Shown one piece after another: positions 9,888-19,911 of a DNA stretch of 33,067 nucleotides. Positions within the stretch are counted from its first letter, which is position 1. The number at the start of each line of letters is the position of its first letter. The notes beneath the pieces were generated by a model, which did no database searches, was not told the DNA's origin, and saw only the letters and a list, made by a program, of their open reading frames with translations. The DNA comes from Chara braunii (taxonomy: Eukaryota; Streptophyta; Charophyceae; Charales; Characeae), in contig BFEA01000312.1 of the NCBI GenBank assembly GCA_003427395.1, forward strand, positions 299,526-332,592, written 5' to 3'. The position numbers were made by a program, and so were the translations under genes.

Positions 9888-10992
9888 TGTGAGGAACAAG
9901 CCCTCAAGGGGCCCTATCAGACATCGCATGTTCTGGGCTAAGGCCCCAGCAAGCCAAGTGCCCGCCCTAAGTGAAGGCGGGCCTGAATATTCATCACAAG
10001 CCAAAATTCGACATTTCCATATGTGGGTATTCAGGCTCTTGCAGCGTGTCAGTTGGTTGAGTGAACGCGTGAGCCTCACTAAGCTGCATCGTACAGTTGG
10101 CCCAAGCCACGAAAGTTGTGCCTAGGCACCTACACACAAAGCAGGGCCGATATATTGAGAAGCAGGCCATCGGCCTTTGGAAAAGCAGTACAGCCGACGC
10201 ATCTACCTGGGGGCCCTGCGTAGATGCAGCTAACAGCCCAAGTCTGGAGACTCAGGCCGCGCCCAAATGTAAAGGGCCCAGGCCCTCGACTGTAAGTCTC
10301 GGCCTGAGCACAGGGTCTGAGGCCCAACCGGAAGCTACTGGAAGCTTCCAGCCAGGCCATACGCAGCATCCATCAGGCTGCCACTTCCATAAAGGAAGTG
10401 AGGCAGCCCAGGGTAGGCACACTGGCCAGCATTGGCAATGCGGAAGTGCTGCTGCGCTTCTGCTTGATGCCAGGGGCGCTGGCGGAGCGCTAGGTGGTGA
10501 GAGGGGCATTGCAGGGCAGCGGGGCGCAGGCGGCCAGGCTGCTAGGCGCCAGGGGGTACAACGGATGATCGGATGGTCTACATGGAGTGAGGCGCTGTGT
10601 GGGATAATCAAGGTCTGATTGAGGGTGACGAGATACGTACGTGGTACATGAAGAGAGGTCGTCGATGGTATTGACAGTCATGTACATTGGTCATCGTGAG
10701 CCGAAGTGATCCTGTTGTGTGAACCAGTTGTAGAGTAGGATAGTGTGGTAGAGTAGGCTGGGCGCTGGGCACGAGACAGAGAGAGCGACTTTGGATAGTG
10801 TGTTGGTGTGGCCTACGGGCTTGGACATTGGCTCAATACTTCATTGTATTGCTCTTTATGGATGGTTTTCTCGGTGCATTTGTACTCTCTACTTGGGATA
10901 CTACTACTTGCTCTTGGGGTACTACTACCTGCTCAGCTGTGTGATTTCGCAACTTGGTTTTATGTATATCGCTCACACTCATATTCCTTGCA
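9888..10992 (+). repeat. Element 1 3' LTR
   Basis: 1105 bp, TG...CA, matching 2125-3212. Compared with the 5' copy it carries an extra 11 bases near 10158 and a duplicated TACTACT-containing segment near 10900. Short open frames on both strands are by-products of its GC-rich sequence, not genes. Confidence 0.93.
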
Positions 10993-11400
10993 TAATAGAA
11001 TAAATTGCATAAATGATAAATGGAATATATGTAAATTAGTATTAAAATTACCAAAAAAACCCAAATTGAAATATGAAGCGAAAAATCTCACAACTCTCGC
11101 TCTTCGAGCCTTTGATTTTAGAGAATTGCAAGGTACAACAATTGATACACAAATTTATCAGCATTTGTATGATTCATGGGGAAAAAACAAAATCTCGTGC
11201 TATTGTTTAACTTGGAGAAAAGTAGTCAAGTGGTAACCAGCAACCAATGTCAGGTCCTAACGATAATTTTGTTTCCATTTTTAGATTATTCTAAAATAAA
11301 ATGCAATGCAGCAAGGAATGGTCTATCCTATCTGCAACTGTCTGTTAGTTGCCACCAAGTGCGTACAACTGAATAATAAAAAATAAAAATAAATTACCTA
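10993..11400 (+). other. AT-rich flank with an unrecognised open-frame fragment
   Basis: Composition turns AT-rich directly after the 3' LTR. One frame stays open from 10994 to a TAA after WRKVVKW (about 11236), reading ...LVLKLPKKPKLKYEAKNL, LTTLALRAFDFRELQGTTID, QIYQHLYDSWGKNK. It has no start codon of its own and the composition looks organelle-like, but I recognise no family. It may be the other half of the AT-rich locus at 1501-2124, split by element 1. Nothing is identified from 11240 to 11400. Confidence 0.35.
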
Positions 11401-12004
11401 TGGAGATGCATGCTGGATGGTAGTTTACCTAATTAGTCCAGCGGCGAACAGTTGCCAAAATTTTCCCTCTCCCTGTGTCCCTCTTGAGTAGTCACTTGTG
11501 CCGACGTTTTGAGCATCTGGTTGAGCAGCGTTGTCGGGTGGCCACAAACCAATCGGCCACCCGAAATAAAAGGAATTGGGCCCTCAGCTGAACGCCCAGT
11601 TAAGATTCTTCGGGGGGGGTTGTTAAAACCGTCGGGGAAAATTAGGGGTCCTGAGATGAACTCTGAATTCCCCTTCATCAACCACTAATACTAACCCTTA
11701 GATTTTCATAAATCGGACAATGGCTTCTATCGCGCTTGGAACCTACCCTTTTCCTTTGTTTTGAGGCTGTCTTCGAACCAGCCAGCCACGGAGCGAGCGC
11801 ATGCTAGTAAGCCTTCGCGCAACCCTTTCTACGCTGACTTGATGACAAGAAATTGGGGCCTAAAATTTTGTTTAATTTAATGATGAAATTAAAAATAAGC
11901 AATAAAATTAAAATGATAAAAAAAATGGAAACAAGCTTGGCTACCAGACTGGCCCGGGGTCACTTGCCCGGCCGGGCCAAAACAATAAAAACTAATAAAA
12001 ATTA
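11401..12004. other. Non-coding flank left of element 2, with a 10-bp hairpin
   Basis: No gene is recognised. 11534-11543 (TCGGGTGGCC) pairs perfectly with 11555-11564 across an 11-base loop. From 11870 the sequence is very AT-rich apart from a GC-rich island (11936-11977) containing CTTGGCTACCAG, whose reverse complement lies on the far side of element 2 at 30678-30689. Confidence 0.6.
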
Positions 12005-13056
12005 TGTGAGAATTGATGTCCTCAAGAAGGGGGCCTTGCCATGATGTACATGTTCTAGGCCAAGGCCCCAACAAGCCTAGTGCCCGCCCTAAGTGAAGGC
12101 GGGCCAGCAAATCAACAAGAGCCCTCTGTGCAAACATTTCCCGAAGTGGTGTCCATACAGTCGCAGCACGCCAGTTGGTTGGAGTGCACCGAGTCTTGAA
12201 TCTCTGCAAATGTGGAGATCCCAGGGCCTCTGAGTTAGTTAGGCCCTGGGCACTTGAACGTGAGGCCGGCAATGCATGCTGGGGATAGAGGCCGAAAATG
12301 CCAAAGGGAAATCGGCCCACTATCTGAATCTGGTCGCAGGCCTTGATGAAAGAGGCGCAATTGCATTGCCCCGGGCCTCAACTGTATCGGGCTGGGTTCA
12401 GCCACCGGGGCCCAGTCGCAGGCTGAAGGGAGGCCGCCTACACACAGCACTGGCATATAGGCAAGCAGAGCGAGTGGGCAGGGATCTTGGCCAATGCAGG
12501 CATTGCGGGCACGCTGCGCGAATGTGAGGTGCTGCGCTGTGCAGAGCTGCGCTGCGCTAGGATGAGACAGGCTAGCGCTAGGCGGTAGGGCGCTGCCTGT
12601 GTACTGGGCGCTTGGCGGCCATAGCCGGGCTGCATAGGGCGCAATGGAGGTGAGGCCGAAGGTGGTTCTTCGGAGGTGAAGGGCGCTGTGTGGGTAACAA
12701 GGGAGAGTGTGGGTGAAGAGGACACGTACCTGGTGGAGGTGGAGGTCGGCATTGGTGTTGACATCATCACTCGCTGGTAGTCAAGTTGTCTGGTTGCTTT
12801 CATTGCTGTAGTTGTAGGCTTAGGCTGTAGAGTAGATAGGGCGCCTGGCGCCATTCACAAGAGAGAGCTACATTGGGTTATGCTGTTGGTGTTGCCCTGT
12901 TGGGCATGGACATTGACTCACGATTCTTCTGTATCATGCTCAAATGGATGGTTACTCGGTTCCATTGTGCTATCTGCTCTGGCTTTGACTACTTGGACTT
13001 CAGTGTGATTTTGCAATCTGGATTTTTGTGCTTCGTCCATATTCATGTTCCTTGCA
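12005..13056 (+). repeat. Element 2 5' LTR
   Basis: 1052 bp, TG...CA. From 12079 on it matches 29516-30466 closely (about 3 percent substitutions by eye, plus a roughly 20-base and a 6-base indel). Its first 82 bases match 19795-19876 less well (about 8 differences), and several of those are G-to-A or C-to-T changes in this copy when element 1 is used as a third sequence. Confidence 0.92.
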
Positions 13057-13059
13057 ATT

Positions 13060-13076
13060 TGGTATCGGAGCTGGTT
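13060..13076 (+). promoter_or_regulatory. Element 2 primer binding site (initiator Met tRNA type)
   Basis: TGGTATCGGAGCTGGTT, identical to the site of element 1, 3 bases after the LTR end. Confidence 0.9.
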
Positions 13077-14354
13077 TGATTCGCCACTTACCTTTGGCAC
13101 GCTGGCATTATACAGACTTGGTGCGTTGACGATGCTTCTTCGCAGTTGGTACTTGTGACGTCAGGCCACATAGGCGCAAGCCCTAGGTAGAGAGGGGTGC
13201 GACGGGAGGCTAAGACGACAATGTATGCCGTGGTGAAAGGCGGAATGTATGATTGGTGATGAGAGCATGCTGATGTGGCATTCGGCTGAGGTGGCACTGC
13301 ATCGCGTTGTGGGTGGTACCGAGGCCAAGACCGGTCATCAAATGCACACTCAGCTCAATATGTGAGAAATCTGTGGTTGGGGGCAGCTATCTCCAGGTAC
13401 GTTGTTCCCTTACCTTATCTACTCTCTCAATCTCTTCTTACCGTGAGGAAGTGAGTCCAACTTGAGAGTCCTCTCTTTTGGTGAGGTGTCGTGAGCGCGC
13501 TACCTTGAGAGACGACAATCTTCCCGAAAGCATCTGGAAGGAGAAAGGGCGGTGCCTCTGAAGGGCCCTGGTCGAAGCACTGGGTCACGGTCACCATGCC
13601 AACCCAATGGGAGTAGGTCACGCATGCGATGGCTGCTGTCCATTTTGGCACTTGCTGCGCCGAATAGAAGTCCTGCCGGGTGTGCCAGCCTTTTATGAGA
13701 CGCTTACCAGACCGTCTATAAACATTTCTGGTTGGGGACTCGGATTGATTCTGGCTGTGATCGTCGTCCTGACTGCGACGTTAAAGAATTCCTGAAGAGA
13801 TGGGGGCGCTCTATAAATTCCTCCTGATCAGCCAGATCAACCGGGTGTAAGGCTCGTTTCCGTACGAGGGTAAATAAGAGTGGACTGGCTGGCTTGCTCG
13901 GCTACGACTTGGGCACAGGGGTGGGCCGATACACACACGAAGACACTGCTCGCTCAATGATGCTTACCGGTATGTTGGATTGAGGGGAAGGGTAGGTTCT
14001 AATCGGTGCTCAACTGTATACACAACCATACCCACTCATCATACATCTGCTACATGGTCTTTTTGTATTCTTGATTAGTTGGTGGACAGACTGCTAACAC
14101 CTCACAAACAGATTAGATTAGGACTATTGTATGCTACCATAGCCAGTTCTGTCTAATGCTGCTGTAAGTGAACCAATCAGAGTACATCTAGACTATGTAG
14201 ACAATCTGTTGTGAATGTTGCAGACATGCCACTTGATCGGTACAGTAGGGGACTTGCCGGCACAACTATTCTTAGAAAATTAGGTGTCGGTCAGACACAT
14301 GCTGTGGTAGGACTCCACTAGGGGGTTCTAGTACAGATAATGTTTGCCTAATTG
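13077..14354 (+). other. Element 2 untranslated leader with a candidate intron
   Basis: It matches the leader of element 1 over most of its length and contains no gene. The donor-like CAG|GTACGT is at 13396/13397 and the aligned acceptor candidate ends at 14283. It includes blocks shared with element 1 such as TCTATAAACATTTCTGGTTG (about 13713). Confidence 0.55.
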
Positions 14355-16172
14355 ATGAACAGGTCAGACGTCGATGAGGAGAGAGTTGACGATGCTAGAC
14401 GCACATGTGCTAGATCACTTAGGATCCTGCACGTGTTCCAGGCCTTAGAACCGGGAGAAGAAAGACGGCTACGCAGAGCCCGTGCACTAGCAGCAGCTAG
14501 GGAAATAGCGAACTCCGTAGCTAGGGAACAGGCTGCAGCAGCAGTCAGGGCAGCCGCCATGACTAGTTCAGCAGCATCCTCTGCTGCGTTGTCTGGGACC
14601 AATGGGACCCATTTGGGAATGCCAACAGGGTCCACGGGTACTTCCAGTTCGTTGNGTTCTCGTCAGTCTACAAGTCAAATGGCGGGCTCGCAGTTCAGCC
14701 CGTTGACTCCTTGCGAAAGGGAGCTCAGGGAGCTCCAACAGGTCGAAAGGATCCGTGAACGATTAGAGAGGGAACTGAAACAAACTACCGACAGAGAAAG
14801 GGAGATTAAAAATAGAGCAGCCAGGCTTGATACTGTAGAGGCTGACAAGGCTGAGTTAGAGGGCTTGGATGAGTCAGCATTGTCTGACCAGATGAAAACA
14901 CTAAAGAAGAATATGTTGTCGCTGCATGCGCACGTGGACAGCAAATTGGACCTCATGCAAAGCACTCTAGACCAAATCCTGGATGTTTTAACAAGGCCAG
15001 GATTCACGCCACCAGCACAATCGCCGTTGCCGTTATCGGCGATGTCAGGCCCCTTTCCAGTTCAAGCTGGCACACAGCCAAGTGGTACGTCTGCAGCAGC
15101 CGCACAGACTGTTGCATCTTCTTCTTCGGGTCCAGCGGTGGGAGCTACACCACCGCAACAACCTGTTCCTCAACAGGGACAGCCGCAAGGTCAATGGTAT
15201 CCTAAGACCCCAATGAAATCGCCTCTTGCCTTCTCAGGCGAGAGAAAGGACGAAGAGCTTAACACTTGGTTGAGGACAGTCCCGGTTTGGGTGACGGCCA
15301 AGAGGACCTTGCTGGAGGACGAAGTGGTTACTTCTGCATCTTACCTCGACGGTAAGGCAGCCAAGTGGCTAGATGGTGTAGTTGTAAAGGCCGAGTACGG
15401 GCGGCGCATGGCGGACTGGGCTAAGTCTTTAACGTTAGACCAGTTCATGGAGATGGTAGAAGCTCCATGGCATAATCCACAGGAGGCACAAAGAGCCACT
15501 GATGCGATTAACAAGTTAGACCAACGAAAGTTCAAGTCGGTTAGAGAGCTTACGACTACCGTTGAGAGCCTGCTCCTCGTTCCAGGCATCAACAACAGTG
15601 ACCAGTTCCTGTTAACTACGTTTGTTAGATGTCTTCCAGAGAACATCAGGAACTTGCTGGCCAGTGAGGCACGCGTCGAGTACCATTCGTTTGAGACATT
15701 GTCTAGGAAAGCCCTAGGCAATGCTCAGCCCTCCCACAATGACACGAAGAAGAAGAGGAGTCCTCAAGAGTGGAAGAAGAAGGGGGCGAAGTTCATGATG
15801 GTTGAGTCCGATGGGACTCAAACGGAAATCGATGAGCTCACTGACTTGATGGACTACTCAGAGTACGACGGCGAGGAGACCGCTGAGGGTAGCACCCTCG
15901 CCACACTTGTAAAGGCTAAGGCAGGTGGCCGAGGGAAGGGCCAACCAAAGAGTCAAGGGAAGGCCGCCTCCAACCAGACCAAAGTGGCTGATTGGGTGAA
16001 CGCAGGTCTTGATCAAGACGTGTGGCGTGACCGCCGAGTGCGTGGCGCTTGTATCAACTGCGGGGAATACGGTCACTCGCAGTACAAGTGCCAGAACGCA
16101 AAGGTTACGCAAGAGATACCTCCAAAAATGGGGGCATCTTATTTCCAGGCTTTTAGCTCGGGAAACGCGTGA
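14355..16172 (+). CDS. gag: Element 2 Gag, intact
   Basis: The only full-length retrotransposon gene here: 605 codons from the ATG at 14355 (MNRSDVDEERVDDARR), aligned with the gag start of element 1. A TTG just before it extends the frame by one codon but is not a likely start. In order: Arg/Ala-rich N-terminus with an REIANSVAREQ stretch, a Ser/Thr linker, a long charged coiled coil (about residues 120-215), a Pro/Gln/Ser linker, the capsid-like domain (about 290-440; SGERKDEELNTWLRTVPVW to FVRCLPENIRNLLA), a basic KKK region, an acidic stretch and one CCHC zinc knuckle, CINCGEYGHSQYKC (16050-16091). About five residues are missing near KALGNAQPS compared with element 1. One base is ambiguous (14655). 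It ends SSGNA-TGA, where the frameshift heptamer lies. It would form the particle and bind element RNA. Confidence 0.93.
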   Translation: MNRSDVDEERVDDARRTCARSLRILHVFQALEPGEERRLRRARALAAAREIANSVAREQAAAAVRAAAMTSSAASSAALSGTNGTHLGMPTGSTGTSSSLXSRQSTSQMAGSQFSPLTPCERELRELQQVERIRERLERELKQTTDREREIKNRAARLDTVEADKAELEGLDESALSDQMKTLKKNMLSLHAHVDSKLDLMQSTLDQILDVLTRPGFTPPAQSPLPLSAMSGPFPVQAGTQPSGTSAAAAQTVASSSSGPAVGATPPQQPVPQQGQPQGQWYPKTPMKSPLAFSGERKDEELNTWLRTVPVWVTAKRTLLEDEVVTSASYLDGKAAKWLDGVVVKAEYGRRMADWAKSLTLDQFMEMVEAPWHNPQEAQRATDAINKLDQRKFKSVRELTTTVESLLLVPGINNSDQFLLTTFVRCLPENIRNLLASEARVEYHSFETLSRKALGNAQPSHNDTKKKRSPQEWKKKGAKFMMVESDGTQTEIDELTDLMDYSEYDGEETAEGSTLATLVKAKAGGRGKGQPKSQGKAASNQTKVADWVNAGLDQDVWRDRRVRGACINCGEYGHSQYKCQNAKVTQEIPPKMGASYFQAFSSGNA

Positions 16173-16201
16173 GGCCAGTGGAAGTTTTAGCTGCTTCTGC
16201 T
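16160..16201 (+). promoter_or_regulatory. Probable programmed -1 frameshift signal between gag and pol (element 2)
   Basis: G GGA AAC (16160-16166) is in phase with codons TCG GGA AAC GCG TGA. Ten bases on, 16177-16184 pairs with 16194-16201 (8 bp including two G-T pairs, 9-nt loop). The hairpin is in the same place as in element 1, and each change between the copies keeps the pair. Confidence 0.8.
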
Positions 16202-16846
16202 CTTGGTGAAGTGGGCCAGATACCCTCCCCACTTCACGAGAAGGCCAAAGCTAACGACTCTTTAGTCACCCCGCAGACTCATCTAGACCAAACTATGCTC
16301 TGTACGTTAGATGTGTCCGATGCCGTAGAAGACTTGGAGAGTGAGTGGTCAAACAAGGACCCTCGCGAGTCTTGGGTGGCGCTAAGGAAAGGTCCTGGAG
16401 GGGAACATTTCGTGGTGGAAGTCGATGTAGGAGGCCGCAAATGTGGTGCCTTCATAGACATAGGCTCTACGCGGAATTACATAAGTCGCGACTGTTTGGA
16501 AAGGCTGCACCTACAGGACCGGGTACGGCACCTTAGTAGACCTGTTGCATCTACTTTGGCAAACAAGGAGCGCATGATTGTAACAGACTATATCAAGGAC
16601 GTAGTCTGTACCTTCTCCTATGGAGGAGGAGAACTTAATCATAAGATTTCGTTCTTGGTTAGCGACGACTTACCATTCGACATGTTGTTAGGCATGTACT
16701 ACCTCGAAGTTGCTAAGCCCCAGTTCGACTGGGATAAGAAGGTGCTCAAGCATAAGTTGCCCGATGGCCGAACTTTCAGATTGACTAAGTTCAAGGCCAG
16801 TAGTATTATAGATACCTATGGCTGCTTGTGTGCATCAGCGTTCTAC
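16167..16846 (+). pseudogene. pol: Element 2 Pol, protease part
   Basis: Entered by the -1 slip (GGG AAA CGC GTG AGG CCA), the frame gives RPVEVLAASALGEVG, then the retropepsin domain: GGEHFVVEVDVGGRKCGAF, IDIGSTRNYIS (Asp codon 16457-16459), the middle part lost from element 1 (IVTDYIKDVVCTFSYGGGEL) and LPFDMLLGMYYLEV. The active-site triplet reads Asp-Ile-Gly. The domain is otherwise complete. The shared frame stops matching at 16846, where 80 bases present in element 1 (6856-6935) are missing, and runs to a TAA at 16868. A GTG at 16169 is not needed as a start if frameshifting is used. Confidence 0.9.
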
Positions 16847-18578
16847 AGAGATAGAACGCGCCGTTGCTAAGTTCCCTGATCTGTTCGAAGAGCCCACAGG
16901 AGTTGTTGAAAGGGAAGTTGTCCACGCTATAGAAATCATTCCAGGGAGTAAGACCCCAAAGGGAAGGATCTATAGGATGGCTCCCGCCGAGTTAGATGAA
17001 CTTCGGCGACAGCTTAAGGAGCTGACAAAAAAGGGATGGATTCGGCCTAGTACTTCCCCTTACAGATCTCCCGTGCTATTCGTACCGAAGAAGGGGGGTA
17101 CATTGAGGATGTGCATTGACTATAGAGGCCTCAATGCCATCACTGTGAAGAACGCAGAGCCTCTACCTCGCATAGACGACCTATTGGATAGGGTGCAGGG
17201 ATGCAAGTACTATAAGATAGACTTGAAATCTGGCTATCATCAGATCGCTATAAGGCTTGAGGACCAACACAAGACAACTTTCCAAACTCTTTATGGTCTG
17301 TATGAGTTTGTAGTGATGCCTTTTGGTCTTTGCAATGCGCCGGGAACATTCCAGCACGCTATGAATCGGATCTTCCATGACCATTTAGATAAGTTTGTCG
17401 TGGTCTATCTAGACGACATTCTGATCTTTAGTAAGTCTGTCGAGGACCATGCACAACATGTTGAGACGGTACTTTCACTCCTTCGACAACACAAGTATAA
17501 GGTCAACTTAGAGAAGTGTGAGTTTGGTCGCACTAAGATACTATACTTGGGTCATGAGGTATCCGCGGAAGGGATTAGGCCGGAAGATGCGAAGGTGGCT
17601 AGTATTCGAGACTGGCCACGACCTCAGACAGTCACTGAGGTCACATCATTCTTAGGAATGTGCGGCTACTATAGGAACTTCGTTAAGAACTATTCTAAAG
17701 TCGCCTCTCCTTTGACTGATCTAACTCGACTTGACACGCCGTGGGACTGGAGTGATGAGTGCGAGGGTGCTTTCAAGAGACTGAAGCATGCACTCATGAA
17801 TCATGAGGTCCTCATGGTTCCTGGTCCTCAGAAGCCATTCATAGTGACCACTGATGCAAGCCAATATGGCATTGGCACAGTGCTGGCTCAGCAGGATGGG
17901 AAAAAGTTGAGACCGATTGAGTACATGAGCAAGAAGATGCCATTGAAGAAGTTGGCAAAGTCCACCTACGAAAGGGAACTCTATGCTCTATACAAAGCAC
18001 TTGTCCATTGGAGACACTTCCTATTGGGAAGGTTCTTCTACTTGAGGACTGATCACCAGACCCTCAAATGGATCAAGAGTCAACCGGCTCTTTCTGACGC
18101 ACTCAAGCGATGGATTGAGGTCATAGACCAATATGACTTCAAGCTTGAGTATCTGAAGGGAGAGTATAACAAGGTTGCTGATGCGCTATCACGTAGAGCA
18201 GACTACCTAGGTGCGCTAGTTTCTAACTTTGGCGTATCTGAAGAAGTAACTCAATCATTGGTGGGAGCCTATCAGGAAGACCCTGTCACGATGGACATCA
18301 TGCGCAAACTTCAGGCTAAAGACAAGGCAACGGAAAGTGAGTTTGTGATGGTGGACGGGTTACTCTATCTTGATAAGGTCAGAATAAAAAGATTATTAGT
18401 TCCATCTGGTATGCGATTGCGTAGTTTGTTTTTAGGCGTATGTCATGACGCAACTGGGCACTTTGGCTACAAGAAGACGAGTGCTAACCTAGTACAGCGA
18501 TTTTGGTGGCCAGGAATGTTAGATGACGCAAAGAAGTACGTAGAGACCTGTCAGGTCTGTCAGCGGGACAAGCCGTGA
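16847..18578 (+). pseudogene. pol: Element 2 Pol, reverse transcriptase, RNase H and integrase zinc-binding part
   Basis: This long frame is uninterrupted, but it lies behind the 80-nt deletion, out of frame with the protease. Recognisable coding starts at GAG ATA GAA (16848). The RT has [42 protein letters not shown] and YLDD (17406-17417). One codon (Thr) is missing from YYKIDLKSGYHQI compared with element 1. The thumb has YLGHEVSAEGIRPED. RNase H carries VTTDASQYG (Asp 17853), STYERELYALYKAL, LRTDHQTLKW and YNKVADALSRRA. The integrase zinc module reads GVCHDATGHFGYKK ... CQVCQRDK. The frame ends at TGA 18576-18578 where element 1 has CGA (Arg). Confidence 0.93.
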
Positions 18579-19757
18579 ACTCAAGCACCGCTTGGGTTGT
18601 TGAAGCCTTTGCCTATTCCTGCTGGTCCAGGACAGAGTGTTTCCATGGATTTCATGGACACCCTGGTGACTAGTAAGAGTGGCAAGAGGCACATCTTCGT
18701 CATCATCGATCGATTCACCAAGTACGCTAGACTAGTGGCTATGCCAGGGACCGCAAGAACTGACTATGTCATCAAGTTGTTCAAAGACAACTGGGTGCGT
18801 GACTTTGGTTTACCAAAGTCAATCGTTAGTGACCGAGATGTCCGATTCACAAGTGAGCTGTGGAAGAAGACTGCTGAACAGATGGGCAGTCAACTTCAGA
18901 TGACTTCAGGGAATCATCCTGAAGCCAACGGACAAGCCGAGCAAATGAACAGAGTCGTACAGCATTTGCTGAGGCATTACATCAAGCCCAGCCAGAATGA
19001 CTGGGATGAGCAGTTGCCTCTCATCGGCAGCCAGTACAACAATGTTGTTCATAGCAGTGTCGGCGTTAGTCCTAATCAGCTACACTTGGGATGGAAGCCT
19101 AGATCAGCATTAGACTTCCTCCTACCTGAAAACTGACCCGCTGCAACTCCAGGCACACTTGAGTATGGTGTGCAGTATGAGAAGTTGCTGCAAGAAGCTG
19201 TCGAGAACATGAAGAAAACTCGGCAAGCAATGATTGCTTCTGAGAATCAACACCGTAGACAGTCCATATTTCAGGTAGGGGAACGTGTCTGGGTCAAGGT
19301 TAGTGAGTTAGGATAGGAATTCAGAATCTCTCGCAAACTAATGCCTCAGTACTTTGGTCCCTGGGAAGTCCTGGATATAGTGGGAGATGAGATTGATGGC
19401 CCCAGATATGTCATTCGTGTCCCTGGACACCTACGCACTCACCCAGTCTTTCATGCCTCAAAGCTTGCACCTTTCGCTGAGACAGATCAATTCCCTTCCA
19501 GGAGATCGATGCTGCCCCCAACCATGGATGGTCAAGTGGACATCGACGACATTGTGGATCACAAGGATATGCCTGTTCCGAAGCCGCTGGGTCGAGGAAG
19601 ACCTCCTAAGCCCAAGAGAGAGTATCGCGTCAGATTCAGGCATCATACGGATCCAAAAGAAGATCGGTGGTTTACCAGAGAGGAACTGATTGAGACAGCT
19701 CCTTAGGTGGTGGCAGAATATGAGAGACTGCTGAAAGGGAAGGCACCTGCGAAGTAA
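18579..19757 (+). pseudogene. pol: Element 2 Pol, integrase core to chromodomain, with three further stops
   Basis: It continues in the same frame after TGA 18576. The integrase core shows SMDFMDTL, VSDRDVRFTS and EANGQAEQMNR, so all three catalytic acids are kept. TGA at 19134-19136 replaces CGA of element 1 (PEN-R-T). TAG at 19314-19316 replaces CAG (LGQEF). The GPY/F-type module (MPQYFGPWEVLDIVG) and chromodomain-like region (VDIDDIVDHKD ... REYRVRFRHHTDPKEDRWFT) follow. TAG at 19704-19706 replaces CAG (TAPQ). The natural stop is TAA 19755-19757. No frame shift occurs in this part, so damage here is purely by point changes. Confidence 0.92.
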
Positions 19758-19780
19758 GCATCTCAGCGGACTTTCGAAGC

Positions 19781-19794
19781 TAAGGGGTATGGAA
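19781..19794 (+). promoter_or_regulatory. Element 2 polypurine tract
   Basis: TAAGGGGTATGGAA sits directly before the 3' LTR, matching the tract of element 1 except that one purine is now T. Confidence 0.8.
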
Positions 19795-19876
19795 TGTGAG
19801 GATTGATGCCCTCAATAAGGGGGCCTTGCCATGATGTCATGTTCTGGGCTAAGGCCCCAGCAAGCCTAGTGCCCGC
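19795..19876 (+). repeat. Element 2 3' LTR, first 82 bp
   Basis: It begins TGTGAGG directly after the purine tract and follows the LTR until GTGCCCGC (19869-19876), where the match stops abruptly. The same eight bases open the resumed LTR at 29516-29523. Confidence 0.8.
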
Positions 19877-19881
19877 TCTCG

Positions 19882-19911
19882 GCCCGAATACCCTTACAAG
19901 GGTATTTGGGC
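19882..19911. repeat. 14-bp hairpin at the left end of the insertion
   Basis: 19882-19895 pairs with 19898-19911 (one G-T pair) across a 2-base loop, five bases inside the junction. The right arm is followed by AC, so GGGCAC (19908-19913) can alternatively pair with GTGCCC (19869-19874) of the flanking repeat. Confidence 0.85.

Larger units (their letters stand above)
2125..10992 (+). mobile_element. Element 1: Ty3/Gypsy chromovirus-type LTR retrotransposon, defective
   Basis: A complete 8.9-kb structure: 5' LTR 2125-3212, initiator-Met-type primer site 3216-3232, leader to 4433, gag 4434-6233, pol in the -1 frame (protease, reverse transcriptase, RNase H, integrase, chromodomain) to 9849, purine tract 9874-9887, and 3' LTR 9888-10992. 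LTRs begin TG and end CA. The four bases outside the ends are GAAT (2121-2124) and TAAT (10993-10996), a candidate 4-bp target duplication with one mismatch. The order protease-RT-RNase H-integrase identifies Ty3/Gypsy. Six disabling changes make it non-autonomous. It sits between AT-rich sequences that may once have been one organelle-derived locus. Confidence 0.95.

Noticed and set aside
10097-10618. 173-codon open frame in the 3' LTR of element 1
   Set aside because: It lies in LTR sequence, is broken in the 5' LTR copy and has no known motif.
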